Origin: a virus | Length of the DNA stretch: 64,000 nt | IMG/VR virus record: IMGVR_UViG_3300025849_000022 | Span: 24,309 to 88,308 of that record | Reading direction: 5' to 3' (one strand) | Shown here: one piece after another, positions 1 to 8,491 of the stretch | How positions within the stretch are numbered: position 1 is the first letter of the stretch | Layout: each line of letters starts with the position of its first letter | Notes under the pieces: model-generated | What the model was told of the DNA's origin: nothing | Databases searched by the model: none | The model's input: only the letters and a program-made list of their open reading frames with translations | Program-made: the position numbers and the translations under genes

Positions 1-36
1 TAAAAAACTTTGTATCCTCGTGACCTTCTCTATTCA

Positions 37-231
37 TTAGTAACTCGTATAACCCCACTTAATTAATTGATCTTGATAATCTACACCTTCATCAATGTTT
101 ACAACTTTAGTAGGTGTAGTTTTACCATCTTTAGTCTCTAGTATTTCCATTTCAGCACCATTCTCTAGTATATGAAATTGTACATCATGTCCTTCGTATG
201 TGTATGTGCCACTGTATGCTTTATTCGCCAT
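37..231 (-). CDS. Hypothetical small protein (64 aa)
   Basis: Short acidic protein, unrecognised. It begins inside the last 11 bases of the TGT-like gene upstream, so it is probably translated by coupling from the same mRNA. It contains Tyr-rich segments (YSGTYTYEGH near the N-terminus) and looks like a small beta-strand domain, without membrane segments or Cys motifs. No function is proposed. The 36 bases beyond it hold nothing recognisable. Confidence 0.55.
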   Translation of the reverse strand: MANKAYSGTYTYEGHDVQFHILENGAEMEILETKDGKTTPTKVVNIDEGVDYQDQLIKWGYTSY

Positions 232-1762
232 CGAAATCTGCCCTCATTATGTCTTCTTGCATATCTGCTTCACTGTCACCTGACTCGTATTCGTCAGTTT
301 CAAATAAAGCACCAAATGTAGATTGTTCCGCACTACCATCTGAGAAACTAATCTCTTTTAAAAACTCTTTGTTATCTTCTAACATTTGCCTTGCATTTGT
401 GTTATTAGGATCTAACACTTCTTCTGCAAAACTATCAAACATTAAAATAGTACCAGGTACATAAGGTGAAGTTTCATTGCTTACACTACTACCTTTTACC
501 TTCTTCCAGTTCTTCCAATGTGTAGGTGTTCTATATTTTTCCATATCAGCAAGTCTATTTGCTTCTTGCGTTGCTGTAATATGATTATAAACACTATGAC
601 CCATGTAAAGAGCATAACTTAGTGTGTCCCAACTAGTTGTGCATTCTTTACCATTCCTGTTTGTATCTCCATGTCCTAAAACACAGATATCACCAACAGT
701 TAGTCTACTCATTATAGGGGAATGTGCAAAAGGCATAGGCATCTTTGATCCTTTCATGTCTTTGTTATCGAATGCTCTATCCATAAAGTATCCAAATCGC
801 TTGGCTCTGTACTCATTATGTGTGTAAGTCTGGCCATATGCTGTATTAACAAAAGGCGATGCCGCATCAAATGAAAGTGTTATATTAGGATTGTCGTGCT
901 TTCTCAACTGTCTTTGGATACTAGTGAGGTGACATGCCCAATTAAGGCGTCCAGTACCTAAGAAGTGTATCCAATCCTTGCCTTCAAGTAAACCGTCTTC
1001 TCTAAGATCCAACAATCTACTTAGCACACTATACATGTGCTTCATATTGATACCAGCGAATGCGTAACCCTCTAAGGTTCTATTCTCATCACCGTATGCT
1101 TCTTGCACAAAACTTTTATTGGAAAAATGCTTTACTGCATCATACCATGTTTTGCTATTCTCTTCGTTACTACCACTTAACACATTTAAAAACTTAGTAG
1201 CACCTGGTGTTCTGTTCCTCATAAAATAGTCTAAATTAAGTAGACTGATATCTAGTGTGTCTTGAAATTCTGTAAGTCCTGTCCTTTCGCTTAGTTTACC
1301 AACTGCCGCAAAAGCAGGAACATCTAATGTCATACTCCAGTCTGCTGTATGCTCTAACCATGTAAGTATCTTATTACAAAATGCTGTTCTTACAGGATCA
1401 TTAGGATCTTTAGCATTGCTCCAATCCATTTTAATAACACCTGTGGCAAGTTGGAAACCACCTGAGTCTCCTAGTATCATAGTTTTACTACGATCTCTAC
1501 CTTGTATCATTGGCTCACGTTCATCGCTTTTAACAGGATCTAAGTGAGCATGTCCACCTGAGTAAAGACCCCATGGGTAATGATAATAACTGTTCTCAGG
1601 ATCAAGGAAGTTCATACCTTGTGTGCCTTTTTCAAAGCCTTCAGGGCATCTCCATTCACTTGGATTAGCATCCATTTTCTGTAATTGCGTTACATAGAAC
1701 CCACTAATGGCGGGCAGGTAAACTGCCCAATCCTGGTGCTTCTTTCCTAAATCTTCTGTCAT
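221..1762 (-). CDS. tRNA-guanine transglycosylase superfamily enzyme, DpdA-like
   Basis: The 513-aa protein has two hallmarks of the TGT fold: DSGGFQ at residues 99-104 (substrate-binding Asp and base-recognition loop) and HFLGTGRL (266-273) followed by SFDAASP (297-303), where the Asp corresponds to the TGT nucleophile. In bacteria and archaea this family swaps guanine for a 7-deazaguanine in tRNA. The phage and island branch DpdA does so in DNA. The length and the absence of the usual TGT zinc Cys cluster in the C-terminus favour the DpdA-type branch (inference). The C-terminus is acidic. It lies 2 bases after the sliding-clamp gene in the replication block, which fits DNA modification. No preQ0-synthesis genes (queC/D/E, folE) are seen in this window. 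Confidence 0.72.
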   Translation of the reverse strand: MTEDLGKKHQDWAVYLPAISGFYVTQLQKMDANPSEWRCPEGFEKGTQGMNFLDPENSYYHYPWGLYSGGHAHLDPVKSDEREPMIQGRDRSKTMILGDSGGFQLATGVIKMDWSNAKDPNDPVRTAFCNKILTWLEHTADWSMTLDVPAFAAVGKLSERTGLTEFQDTLDISLLNLDYFMRNRTPGATKFLNVLSGSNEENSKTWYDAVKHFSNKSFVQEAYGDENRTLEGYAFAGINMKHMYSVLSRLLDLREDGLLEGKDWIHFLGTGRLNWACHLTSIQRQLRKHDNPNITLSFDAASPFVNTAYGQTYTHNEYRAKRFGYFMDRAFDNKDMKGSKMPMPFAHSPIMSRLTVGDICVLGHGDTNRNGKECTTSWDTLSYALYMGHSVYNHITATQEANRLADMEKYRTPTHWKNWKKVKGSSVSNETSPYVPGTILMFDSFAEEVLDPNNTNARQMLEDNKEFLKEISFSDGSAEQSTFGALFETDEYESGDSEADMQEDIMRADFDGE

Positions 1763-1764
1763 GT

Positions 1765-2508
1765 TTAACTCTTAGCAGGTAATATATATTTGTATTCGCC
1801 TAAGCCACTGTCAATCACAATTTGCATTGCTCCTGCGTTAGCAAAACTAACAGTACAATTTGCACTATCGCTTAGTCTTAGAATACTTAATGTTTTGTCT
1901 ATTTCCCATTTCCAGTTGCCAGACAGTTCGCCTTCAACATTATTATTAATAGGAAGTTTACCTTTATCACCGGCACCTTCACCAATGCTAAAATATAAAG
2001 CACCATCTTCTGTACTTGGAGAAAACACTGGTTCAAAGCCACCTAACACACCATTGAAGTAACCTAAGTCTTTTAAGTTCTTCTGTGACGGTGTAATAGT
2101 AACGTCCCATGGTATCTCTTTCATTGTAACAGATTTTAGTTGCTGATTAATAACATCTGCTAACATAAATCTATAACTACCTGTGTGTCCTTCTGCACTT
2201 GTGAAACTAATCTGTACAGGAATATCGTCTCCATTCCTGCTTTGTGTTTCTACATTTACAGTAGAACCTTCATCTACAAATCCTGGAAACTTTAAGTATC
2301 CATCTAGTACACTCATTCTACTAAGACCTACTGTTTGGTCTACAAAGTCTGCTACAGGATTGTGTAGTTTACCTTGCAGGATAACAGTTTTGTCTGCATC
2401 CATGGCCTCTATAGTTGTACTTTCAGCAGTACCACTAATTTTAACCTGTTCAATAAAGCCTAAGGCGTGGGTGTGCCTTAGAATGTCTTTAAATATATCT
2501 TTTATCAT
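1765..2508 (-). CDS. Probable sliding clamp (gp45-like)
   Basis: The 247-aa protein has the length and strand-rich pattern of T4-type clamps: a hydrophobic VLDGYL segment near residue 87 like the gp45 LNGFLG element, and a C-terminus ending in EYKYILPAKS, as clamps often end. No catalytic motif is present, as expected for a ring-shaped processivity factor. It is directly downstream of the polymerase and shares a transcript direction with it; T4-type clamps also activate late transcription, which fits the late promoters of this window. The start is ATG with an AGAGGTG ribosome site about 8 bases upstream. Assignment rests on pattern and context, not strong identity. Confidence 0.55.
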   Translation of the reverse strand: MIKDIFKDILRHTHALGFIEQVKISGTAESTTIEAMDADKTVILQGKLHNPVADFVDQTVGLSRMSVLDGYLKFPGFVDEGSTVNVETQSRNGDDIPVQISFTSAEGHTGSYRFMLADVINQQLKSVTMKEIPWDVTITPSQKNLKDLGYFNGVLGGFEPVFSPSTEDGALYFSIGEGAGDKGKLPINNNVEGELSGNWKWEIDKTLSILRLSDSANCTVSFANAGAMQIVIDSGLGEYKYILPAKS

Positions 2509-2598
2509 ATGTTGTCACCTCTTACATTAAAGTTATTATTTAGGCCTTTACACCTAAAAAGTTTATAAATCCTGGCCGTTTGATACCTAACGACCAAG

Positions 2599-5304
2599 TT
2601 AATCATTAAAATTAAATAAACTATGGAATGTATTGCTGGTATCTGTTGCTGACAAATCCCATTTAAGTACATTCAATAAGTTTTCTACTTTCTTATCAAC
2701 AACTGCTTCTTCCATTGAATCTTCATCAAAGGGTAGTTGTTTAAACCATTCTGGTATATGCATTTCATCTGTTGGATATGCAATACTAGTATATCCCATG
2801 GCATTACTTTTAAGCCTGCATACAATAACTTTCATACCATCTGTTATTTGCATACTGTATTGATCGCTATTTGCTTTTAGCATATTATTCCAATTAATAC
2901 TTGCTCTAACATGCCCGGGGATCATTATTTTCTTTTCGTCTTTGAGTTTTTCTAACTTGTATAAACTAGCACTTTTGTTCATACTAAATGCTTTATTATA
3001 TGCTTCTGTGTAGTATGTTAAGTTGTTTACACGTTTTGGCATACCTTTACGCCAAGGGTCCATTGCTTTAAACTCTTTCTTAAACTCTCTAACATTTGCT
3101 AAAACCTTTGTTTCACCATCGCCATTTAGTGTTTGCCCTAATATGTCTGATAAAAAGTCTTGCACAAACTCTGGAGTATCTGACCTCTTAAGGTCTAACC
3201 CCATTACTTTGAGTTTACCACCTTCGGGTTGATACCCTTCTAAATCTAATACATTAATAGCATATCTTTTCTTTGTAATAAAGATGCCGGCTCTACCAAC
3301 TACTTCTCTGCCGGCTTTAAGTATATTACCTTGGCTAGTTGAAATGTTAAATGAATTTTTTGCAAATAAAGGGAAAGAATCACTAACGGTATCTGATATA
3401 GTATCATATAATTTAATTGCACTATCCATGTCTAATTCAATGTCTTGCTTTTTACTAATCTCATGAGCACTAAAATACACTGAGTCAGTATCACCATATA
3501 CTATTGTATCTCCAGTATGATCATACTCGCCTGTGAGCATTTTGTTTGTCTCTGCTCCCATGTGTCTAGTGATTGCACGACCAGTAAGTGTAGTACTTTG
3601 ACCTATCCTGTGGTCAAAGAACCTACTACCTGGATTACAAATAGCACCATATGTACTGTTAAGTAGAATCTTTCTGACTAACTGTCGCTTATCCCAAAAT
3701 GCTATGTCTTCTGGCGTTGTTGCTTTTTTCTTTTTAGCCTGTAACTCTTGTCTTTCTGCATACCATCTCTCCAATAGTCCTGGTATAATACCTTGTACAT
3801 CTGTTCTGTATATAGTACCATTTGCACTAATGCACCAAGGCTCATCACTGTTAAACAGCATGTTATATACATCAGCACCTTTGACACTAACTTCTCTTTT
3901 ATCTTCTAAATCTAATATAAGTGGCTTATCAATATCTTTAGCCATTACCATTTCATATTCATTTGTACCGAACTTACCTGCCCAGGCATCTGCAAATGAC
4001 TTCTTCTCAATTTGCATTTTTTCTGTAATTTCTTTGTCTGTGTACTCTTGTCTTAGTTGCCCAACAATAGTTTCAGGAGCCATATTCAATGCTCTAATAA
4101 CACTTGGATACAGACTGTTTATATCCATTGATCCTACCCATTCATGCATACCTTTCTTAGGAAATGCCACATAGGCACCTGCAACTGTATTCCCCCATGG
4201 ATTCTCAGAATCTTTGTTTCGCTTTCTATCTGGTATAACCATACCGCGTCTGTGTGCTTCATTGATAATAGCAGAGTCAATTGTTTGTACCGCTCCCATT
4301 GTTACTGGAAGTAATACTGTATTCTGATGAGCAATCTCACTAGCAAGACTAATAAATTGTAACTTGTCGTCTAACTTTTTAAGTAGCATTGTGTCTTGAA
4401 TATTGTATTCTAAAAACAATTCAAAGTCATGATTGTAAAGTCTATCAAGCGAACCATCATATACAACCTTCTTTTCACCTACTTCCATTTCGCCAATGTA
4501 GTCTAGTCTATAACTATGGCGTTCTTCGTAGTTGTATTTTCTATACAGTTGCATATAGTCTAAATGCACACGACCTACTAGATCATATGTTTGTGTTTCT
4601 CTACCGTGATTGATGTATTCTCTTTTAACAATATTCTTATCAAGTAAACACAGACGCCTTGTTTCGCTTTTACCTAGTACTTTGATAATTCTGTTTACGG
4701 TATAAGGAATATCATAACCTTCACTGTTCCAACCACTTAGTATATCAGCATCATCAATGAGGCTAAGGAAAGCATCTAACATTGCTTTCTCGCCACCAAA
4801 TAGTATTGTATCGCCTACATTATCTGCAATCTTTTGTGCTTGTTCCCAATTAAGTGTTTTAGGTGGAACTGCTAAACATACTATTTTATCCATCCAGTCT
4901 AAGTAAACACTGATACTAGTGATAGGCATAAATGCATCTTCAGGAGAACTATAACCTCTTTCAGGGTCAAAGTCTACCTCAATATCAAAAAAGCATTTGT
5001 GTAAGTCTGGTGCATCAACACCCAAGTAATGATCTGCTAATACTCTATTAACAGGCTTTAGGTCGCTTTCGTATGTTTGTTTGTTTTGATATAGTGCTAC
5101 ATTGCGTTTAAAGTCTTTCCAGTTGTTTGCTGTAATCTTGCTAACTGGGTCACCGAATACACTATGCTGTTTGCCTTTTGGATCATCTACATAAAAGTAG
5201 TACCGCATAGGGTGATCAATGATCTTACGTTCGCCTTCTTTTGTTCGCTCGACTACTCTTACTATGCCTTTGTTCTGTTCAAAAACTGCGTCAACGTAAC
5301 TCAT
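2599..5304 (-). CDS. 43: DNA polymerase, family B (gp43-like)
   Basis: Replicative polymerase with 3'-5' proofreading, 901 aa, the usual size for T4-type gp43. Exonuclease motifs: DIE (D107/E109), ExoII GWNSEGYD (191-198) and ExoIII YNIQD (300-304). Polymerase motifs: A, DINSLYPS (394-401); B, K545 through NSTYGA (549-554); C, YGDTDS (603-608), with both metal-binding Asp residues. All catalytic positions are intact. The first 14 bases overlap the end of the 86-aa gene upstream, so it is coupled to that leaderless early transcript. It works with the clamp downstream and the clamp loader at 30111-31037. Confidence 0.97.
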   Translation of the reverse strand: MSYVDAVFEQNKGIVRVVERTKEGERKIIDHPMRYYFYVDDPKGKQHSVFGDPVSKITANNWKDFKRNVALYQNKQTYESDLKPVNRVLADHYLGVDAPDLHKCFFDIEVDFDPERGYSSPEDAFMPITSISVYLDWMDKIVCLAVPPKTLNWEQAQKIADNVGDTILFGGEKAMLDAFLSLIDDADILSGWNSEGYDIPYTVNRIIKVLGKSETRRLCLLDKNIVKREYINHGRETQTYDLVGRVHLDYMQLYRKYNYEERHSYRLDYIGEMEVGEKKVVYDGSLDRLYNHDFELFLEYNIQDTMLLKKLDDKLQFISLASEIAHQNTVLLPVTMGAVQTIDSAIINEAHRRGMVIPDRKRNKDSENPWGNTVAGAYVAFPKKGMHEWVGSMDINSLYPSVIRALNMAPETIVGQLRQEYTDKEITEKMQIEKKSFADAWAGKFGTNEYEMVMAKDIDKPLILDLEDKREVSVKGADVYNMLFNSDEPWCISANGTIYRTDVQGIIPGLLERWYAERQELQAKKKKATTPEDIAFWDKRQLVRKILLNSTYGAICNPGSRFFDHRIGQSTTLTGRAITRHMGAETNKMLTGEYDHTGDTIVYGDTDSVYFSAHEISKKQDIELDMDSAIKLYDTISDTVSDSFPLFAKNSFNISTSQGNILKAGREVVGRAGIFITKKRYAINVLDLEGYQPEGGKLKVMGLDLKRSDTPEFVQDFLSDILGQTLNGDGETKVLANVREFKKEFKAMDPWRKGMPKRVNNLTYYTEAYNKAFSMNKSASLYKLEKLKDEKKIMIPGHVRASINWNNMLKANSDQYSMQITDGMKVIVCRLKSNAMGYTSIAYPTDEMHIPEWFKQLPFDEDSMEEAVVDKKVENLLNVLKWDLSATDTSNTFHSLFNFND

Positions 5305-5551
5305 TTAATTTGTCCGAATATTTTAACATAAATTTATATTTGCTTGCCTCTGTTATAAACTTTGCATATACTTTTGCAACTGGTTTATAACTGCTTTCAA
5401 AGTCTACTTCTTTAGAAAAGGTTGCTTCTTCACCAAATGCAAAGAAAGGAATCATTGTGTCATGCAACCTATCTTCAAAGATGTGCTCATAGTCAGCATC
5501 ATCTGTCCATTGCATGTCAAATAAATATACCTTTTCTATAGTCAGACTCAT
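5291..5551 (-). CDS. Hypothetical 86-aa protein leading the polymerase operon
   Basis: Unrecognised small protein rich in acidic and aromatic residues. It is the first gene of the clamp/polymerase unit and overlaps the polymerase start by 14 bases. Its ATG lies exactly 6 bases after a TATACT -10 box with a TTGACA -35 box 16 bp further up, so the mRNA should begin at the start codon itself. No Shine-Dalgarno sequence is possible within such a transcript. Confidence 0.7.
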   Translation of the reverse strand: MSLTIEKVYLFDMQWTDDADYEHIFEDRLHDTMIPFFAFGEEATFSKEVDFESSYKPVAKVYAKFITEASKYKFMLKYSDKLNELR

Positions 5552-5557
5552 ATTAGT

Positions 5558-5585
5558 AGTATAACAGATAGAACTATATTGTCAA
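5558..5585 (-). promoter_or_regulatory. Sigma70-like promoter, leaderless
   Basis: On the minus strand: TTGACA, 16 bp, TATACT, then six bases (ACTAAT) and the ATG at 5551. The expected +1 coincides with the A of ATG. Drives the polymerase unit. Confidence 0.75.
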
Positions 5586-5611
5586 CCTGTTTTTAGTTTA
5601 TTGGTCCTGTT

Positions 5612-5878
5612 TTATAAGTGGTCTTTACCAACTGCGGCTAGAATAGTTTCTAGTGCATCAAACTTATCTGTTTCATCGGTAAATGATGCCTTATGAGCAA
5701 CTTTAACTGCTTTCATAAGGACTGCTGGTTTAATATCCATTTCTTCTGCTATTGCCTTAACGGTTTCTCTTAAACCAACTTGGAGTGATTCTACTTCATA
5801 AAGGACTTGGTCTCCTTCCTGAACTAGTTTTTTAAGTCTTGCGACTTCTTCTTGATTGAATGTTTTGTTGAACGCCAT
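5612..5878 (-). CDS. dsbA: DsbA-like double-stranded DNA-binding late-transcription regulator
   Basis: The 88-aa, largely helical protein matches my recollection of the Phage_DsbA family (T4 DsbA, about 89 aa): an N-terminal helix with LKKLVQEG, a central VGLRETVKAIAEEMDIKP segment and a C-terminal acidic helix. In T4 DsbA binds double-stranded DNA near late promoters and modulates late transcription. It is transcribed from its own sigma70-like promoter with a leader of about 30 bases and an AGGAT ribosome site, so it would be made early, before the late promoters in this window fire. Not related to the disulfide oxidoreductase of the same name. Confidence 0.65.
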   Translation of the reverse strand: MAFNKTFNQEEVARLKKLVQEGDQVLYEVESLQVGLRETVKAIAEEMDIKPAVLMKAVKVAHKASFTDETDKFDALETILAAVGKDHL

Positions 5879-5914
5879 ATAAATCCTGTGTGTATGTTAA
5901 TAATTATCTAAAGT

Positions 5915-5943
5915 ATTATACTAGAAATAAGTAATGTGGTCAA
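5915..5943 (-). promoter_or_regulatory. Sigma70-like promoter for the DsbA-like gene
   Basis: Minus strand TTGACC, 17 bp, TATAAT, followed by a conventional leader with a ribosome site before the ATG at 5878. Confidence 0.75.
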
Positions 5944-5946
5944 GTA

Positions 5947-6252
5947 CTAATATTCAGTACTGGCCTCAAAGTCCCAATCAGGTACATCTAATTCCTCTGC
6001 AAGAATTTTCGCAATCTGCGTACCTTCTTCTGCACTAATGTCATCTTGTGTTAATACCTCATATACTTGAACATCATCTGATTCGTAATGTACAACTTCT
6101 GCTTTTACTTTGTTGCCACTGCCATCAAATGATGAAAATACTTTGGTTGGAACAACACTTTGTACTATGTCAAAGAAGTCTACAATATCATCACGTGATA
6201 TTTCATCCTCTACGACTATTCTTACAAAGTGTTTTCTTACCTTATCTACCAT
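5947..6252 (-). CDS. Hypothetical acidic protein (101 aa)
   Basis: Unrecognised. The sequence alternates predicted strands and acidic helices (VRIVVEDEIS, VQVYEVL), suggesting a small alpha/beta domain; the C-terminus is strongly acidic. It starts 5 bases after the stop of the EF-hand membrane protein and has no good ribosome site of its own, so it is probably coupled. No function proposed. Confidence 0.6.
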   Translation of the reverse strand: MVDKVRKHFVRIVVEDEISRDDIVDFFDIVQSVVPTKVFSSFDGSGNKVKAEVVHYESDDVQVYEVLTQDDISAEEGTQIAKILAEELDVPDWDFEASTEY

Positions 6253-6257
6253 AGTAA

Positions 6258-6584
6258 TTACTTACCTTTACTAAATGCTTGAGCACCAAAGAAGGCGGCA
6301 ACAATACCTGCTACTGCTACAAAGTATGTAGCGGCCATATCGCCTAGTATCTCACTTGCTTGATTTAGTCCAGCCAATACTGCAATTACTACAGCAAATG
6401 GATATAAAAGCATACCACTTAGTGCGAACCAAGCCATGCTACGTTGAGCATCTCTCATTGCATCTAAATCTTCCAGTTCTTTTCTTTTGAACTCTAGGAA
6501 CATTTGCTCTTCTTGTTTTGAAACCTTTCCATCTCCATTTGTATCAGCCGGATGATGTATTGCTGTATTACTTTCGTCTGCCAT
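6258..6584 (-). CDS. EF-hand membrane protein (108 aa)
   Basis: Residues 14-25 form a canonical calcium-binding loop (DTNGDGKVSKQE: Asp, Asn, Asp, Lys, Ser, Glu at ligand positions), followed by a charged helix of about 20 residues and two hydrophobic segments (about 51-71 and 83-103) with a lysine-tailed C-terminus. The layout is a cytoplasmic EF-hand domain on a two-helix membrane anchor. Holin-like topology is possible but there is no direct evidence for lysis. The GGAG ribosome site is well placed and the gene lies directly after a fibre-like gene, so it is probably a late or virion-related product. Confidence 0.7.
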   Translation of the reverse strand: MADESNTAIHHPADTNGDGKVSKQEEQMFLEFKRKELEDLDAMRDAQRSMAWFALSGMLLYPFAVVIAVLAGLNQASEILGDMAATYFVAVAGIVAAFFGAQAFSKGK

Positions 6585-6597
6585 TTATGTTCTCCTA

Positions 6598-7710
6598 CTA
6601 ACTTATGACTGCTCTGTCTGTTACTCTTCTCCAGTTAGTGCCATCACTAAATGCCATTACTGGACCCCCTGTGTCATTGGTTACATAAATCATATGCCCA
6701 ATGTATGCAGATGCATCAGGTACTGATAAAACTGCATATCGTGGAAACTCAACTGGTCCTCCACTTGTTTCAACTACGCCATAGTCACTGTTGACCAGTG
6801 CAACTACTGAATCTGTTAAATTACCATAGTCTAAACTGTCTGTTGCTGAGGCTGTAATTGCACCGTAATCACTTACGGTTTCAAATAAAATTGATGAAAC
6901 AGTACCACCTACTGATAGTTTTGCTTCTGCTTCATTATATGTAAATGCAGTTGAACCACCTAATGAACCACTGTCATTATATTGTACATTTGTATTACTA
7001 CCTGCTGGGGTGGCATCTACATTTGCAAAACTTACTGTACCACTACCATCTGTTGTTAATACTTGGTTAGCACTACCATCTGCTGTTGGCATTGTGTAAA
7101 CACCATTAACAATTAATGTATTTGCTTTAACAACATTAGGTGCACCGTTTGGTGCTATACTTCCTGTTACATTACCACTTAGGTTACCAACAAAAGCACC
7201 AGCACTAAATGTTTGACCATTAACTGTCCATTCGCCTTCTTCTTCGTCCCAACGAATGTAAACGTTACTTTCGTTACCACGATTAATTAATATTCCTGCG
7301 TTAGCAGTTGCGGGTTGGTTTGAAGGAAGGTCGCTGTTTAAAACTATTTCATTGTCAGCAATATTGAGAGTCTCGGTATTGATTATAGATTGTGTACCGT
7401 TTACAATTAAATTACCTGTTATGGTAACATCATTTGCAAAGGTATTATCTGTATCAACTCTGGCAAAACTTGTACTATTAATAGTATCTAATGTGTCTGC
7501 ATCACCTACAGTGAGTTTGCTCCATGCTACACTACCGTCTGAAACGGTTGCTATTTTAAGTAATGTATTACTAGAATCGAACCAAAGATCACCTGTCGAG
7601 ATATGATTGACGTCACTGGGTGCGTCAGATGTCCCGTATATTCTAGAACCGCGTTTTCCGATTCTAAAACTGCTTTGCGAGGTACCTTTGGCATTCATTA
7701 TGATTGCCAT
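6598..7710 (-). CDS. Fibre-like structural protein (370 aa)
   Basis: Probable virion appendage protein. The N-terminus contains IYGTSDAPSD and GDLWFDSSN, typical of marine phage fibre proteins. A middle region with ADNEIVLNSD and GILINRGNESNVYIRWDE is shared in pattern with the 590-aa protein at 10622-12394 (LIIERGDSNNVFIGWDE). The rest is Ser/Thr/Gly/Asn-rich beta structure. It is transcribed from a late promoter at 7797-7804 with a leader of about 85 bases holding a hairpin. The exact virion position is unknown. Confidence 0.75.
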   Translation of the reverse strand: MAIIMNAKGTSQSSFRIGKRGSRIYGTSDAPSDVNHISTGDLWFDSSNTLLKIATVSDGSVAWSKLTVGDADTLDTINSTSFARVDTDNTFANDVTITGNLIVNGTQSIINTETLNIADNEIVLNSDLPSNQPATANAGILINRGNESNVYIRWDEEEGEWTVNGQTFSAGAFVGNLSGNVTGSIAPNGAPNVVKANTLIVNGVYTMPTADGSANQVLTTDGSGTVSFANVDATPAGSNTNVQYNDSGSLGGSTAFTYNEAEAKLSVGGTVSSILFETVSDYGAITASATDSLDYGNLTDSVVALVNSDYGVVETSGGPVEFPRYAVLSVPDASAYIGHMIYVTNDTGGPVMAFSDGTNWRRVTDRAVIS

Positions 7711-7754
7711 TCGTTACTGCTCTCCAATATGTACTTGTCTAGCATTCTGCTAGT

Positions 7755-7772
7755 CTACATGTAAACATGTAG
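7755..7772. repeat. Perfect inverted repeat in fibre-gene leader
   Basis: CTACATG, TAAA loop, CATGTAG, lying between the late promoter and the ATG of the 370-aa fibre gene. A second near-palindrome, TCCTATTAGGA, is adjacent. Could be an mRNA hairpin or an operator. Confidence 0.55.
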
Positions 7773-7796
7773 TCAAATCCTATTAGGACTTAACTA

Positions 7797-7817
7797 TATT
7801 TATCTTTTTTATAAATA
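7797..7817. promoter_or_regulatory. Back-to-back divergent late promoters
   Basis: GATAAATA on the minus strand (7797-7804) and TATAAATA on the plus strand (7810-7817), separated by 5 bp. The plus element is exactly 5 bases before the ATG at 7823; the minus element serves the fibre gene. Confidence 0.8.
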
Positions 7818-7822
7818 TATGT

Positions 7823-8491
7823 ATGAGTACAGAATATACTAAATGGACTGTAGATAGGATACTTGATACAGCACCAATAGAAACAGACAAACTACATGTA
7901 ATGGATGTTGATAACTTTATGCATCCAGATTTGTACGCACAGGTACAAAATTGCATACCATGGAATAATTGGCAAAACGAAGAATTACCAGGCAGACACG
8001 GCTATCATATTAGTCCAGATGAATCGCAAGAAGCATTACAAATAGCCACAGAATATGTATATAATAACCAAGAGGTTTTAGATGCAATAGGTAATGTTAT
8101 GAATATGTCAAGTAATGTAAACATTAATCAACCTTTTATGTGGATGGACACAAACAAAAATTCTGTTCATGATGTGCATGTAGACCACCCTTCCTATTAT
8201 TATACAGTTCAGCATTCATTAGCAGACAACGATGAATTTGCACATACTGGTACAATGTTTTGGGAGGTTGATTGTGCGTATGATCGGGCAATCGATGAAG
8301 GATTAGATCCTACCTTTGGAGAGGATAGTAAATTAGTACGAATGGGGCACCAAATGCCTTACATACCTAATAGGGCATACATATTACCAAGAAGCAGTAA
8401 AGGTTGGCATAGTTGTCCGGACCTAACAGTAGAGCCAGATACTATGCAAAGGGTTATGGTTTATTTAATTGCTACTCTTAGGAAAACTTAA
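7823..8491 (+). CDS. 2-oxoglutarate/Fe(II) oxygenase-like protein (222 aa)
   Basis: One of the few plus-strand genes. It shows the double-stranded beta-helix oxygenase pattern: HVD at 119-121 (HxD), a second histidine in WHSCP (H196) and an Arg in QRVMVYL (R210) that would hold 2-oxoglutarate. The GTMFWE segment (143-148) is shared with the paralogue at 51369-52049. Substrate unknown; phage enzymes of this fold hydroxylate nucleic acid bases, protein residues or small molecules. It is expressed from a leaderless late promoter. Its 3' end overlaps the convergent 247-aa gene by 14 bases and no terminator lies between them. Confidence 0.65.
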   Translation: MSTEYTKWTVDRILDTAPIETDKLHVMDVDNFMHPDLYAQVQNCIPWNNWQNEELPGRHGYHISPDESQEALQIATEYVYNNQEVLDAIGNVMNMSSNVNINQPFMWMDTNKNSVHDVHVDHPSYYYTVQHSLADNDEFAHTGTMFWEVDCAYDRAIDEGLDPTFGEDSKLVRMGHQMPYIPNRAYILPRSSKGWHSCPDLTVEPDTMQRVMVYLIATLRKT

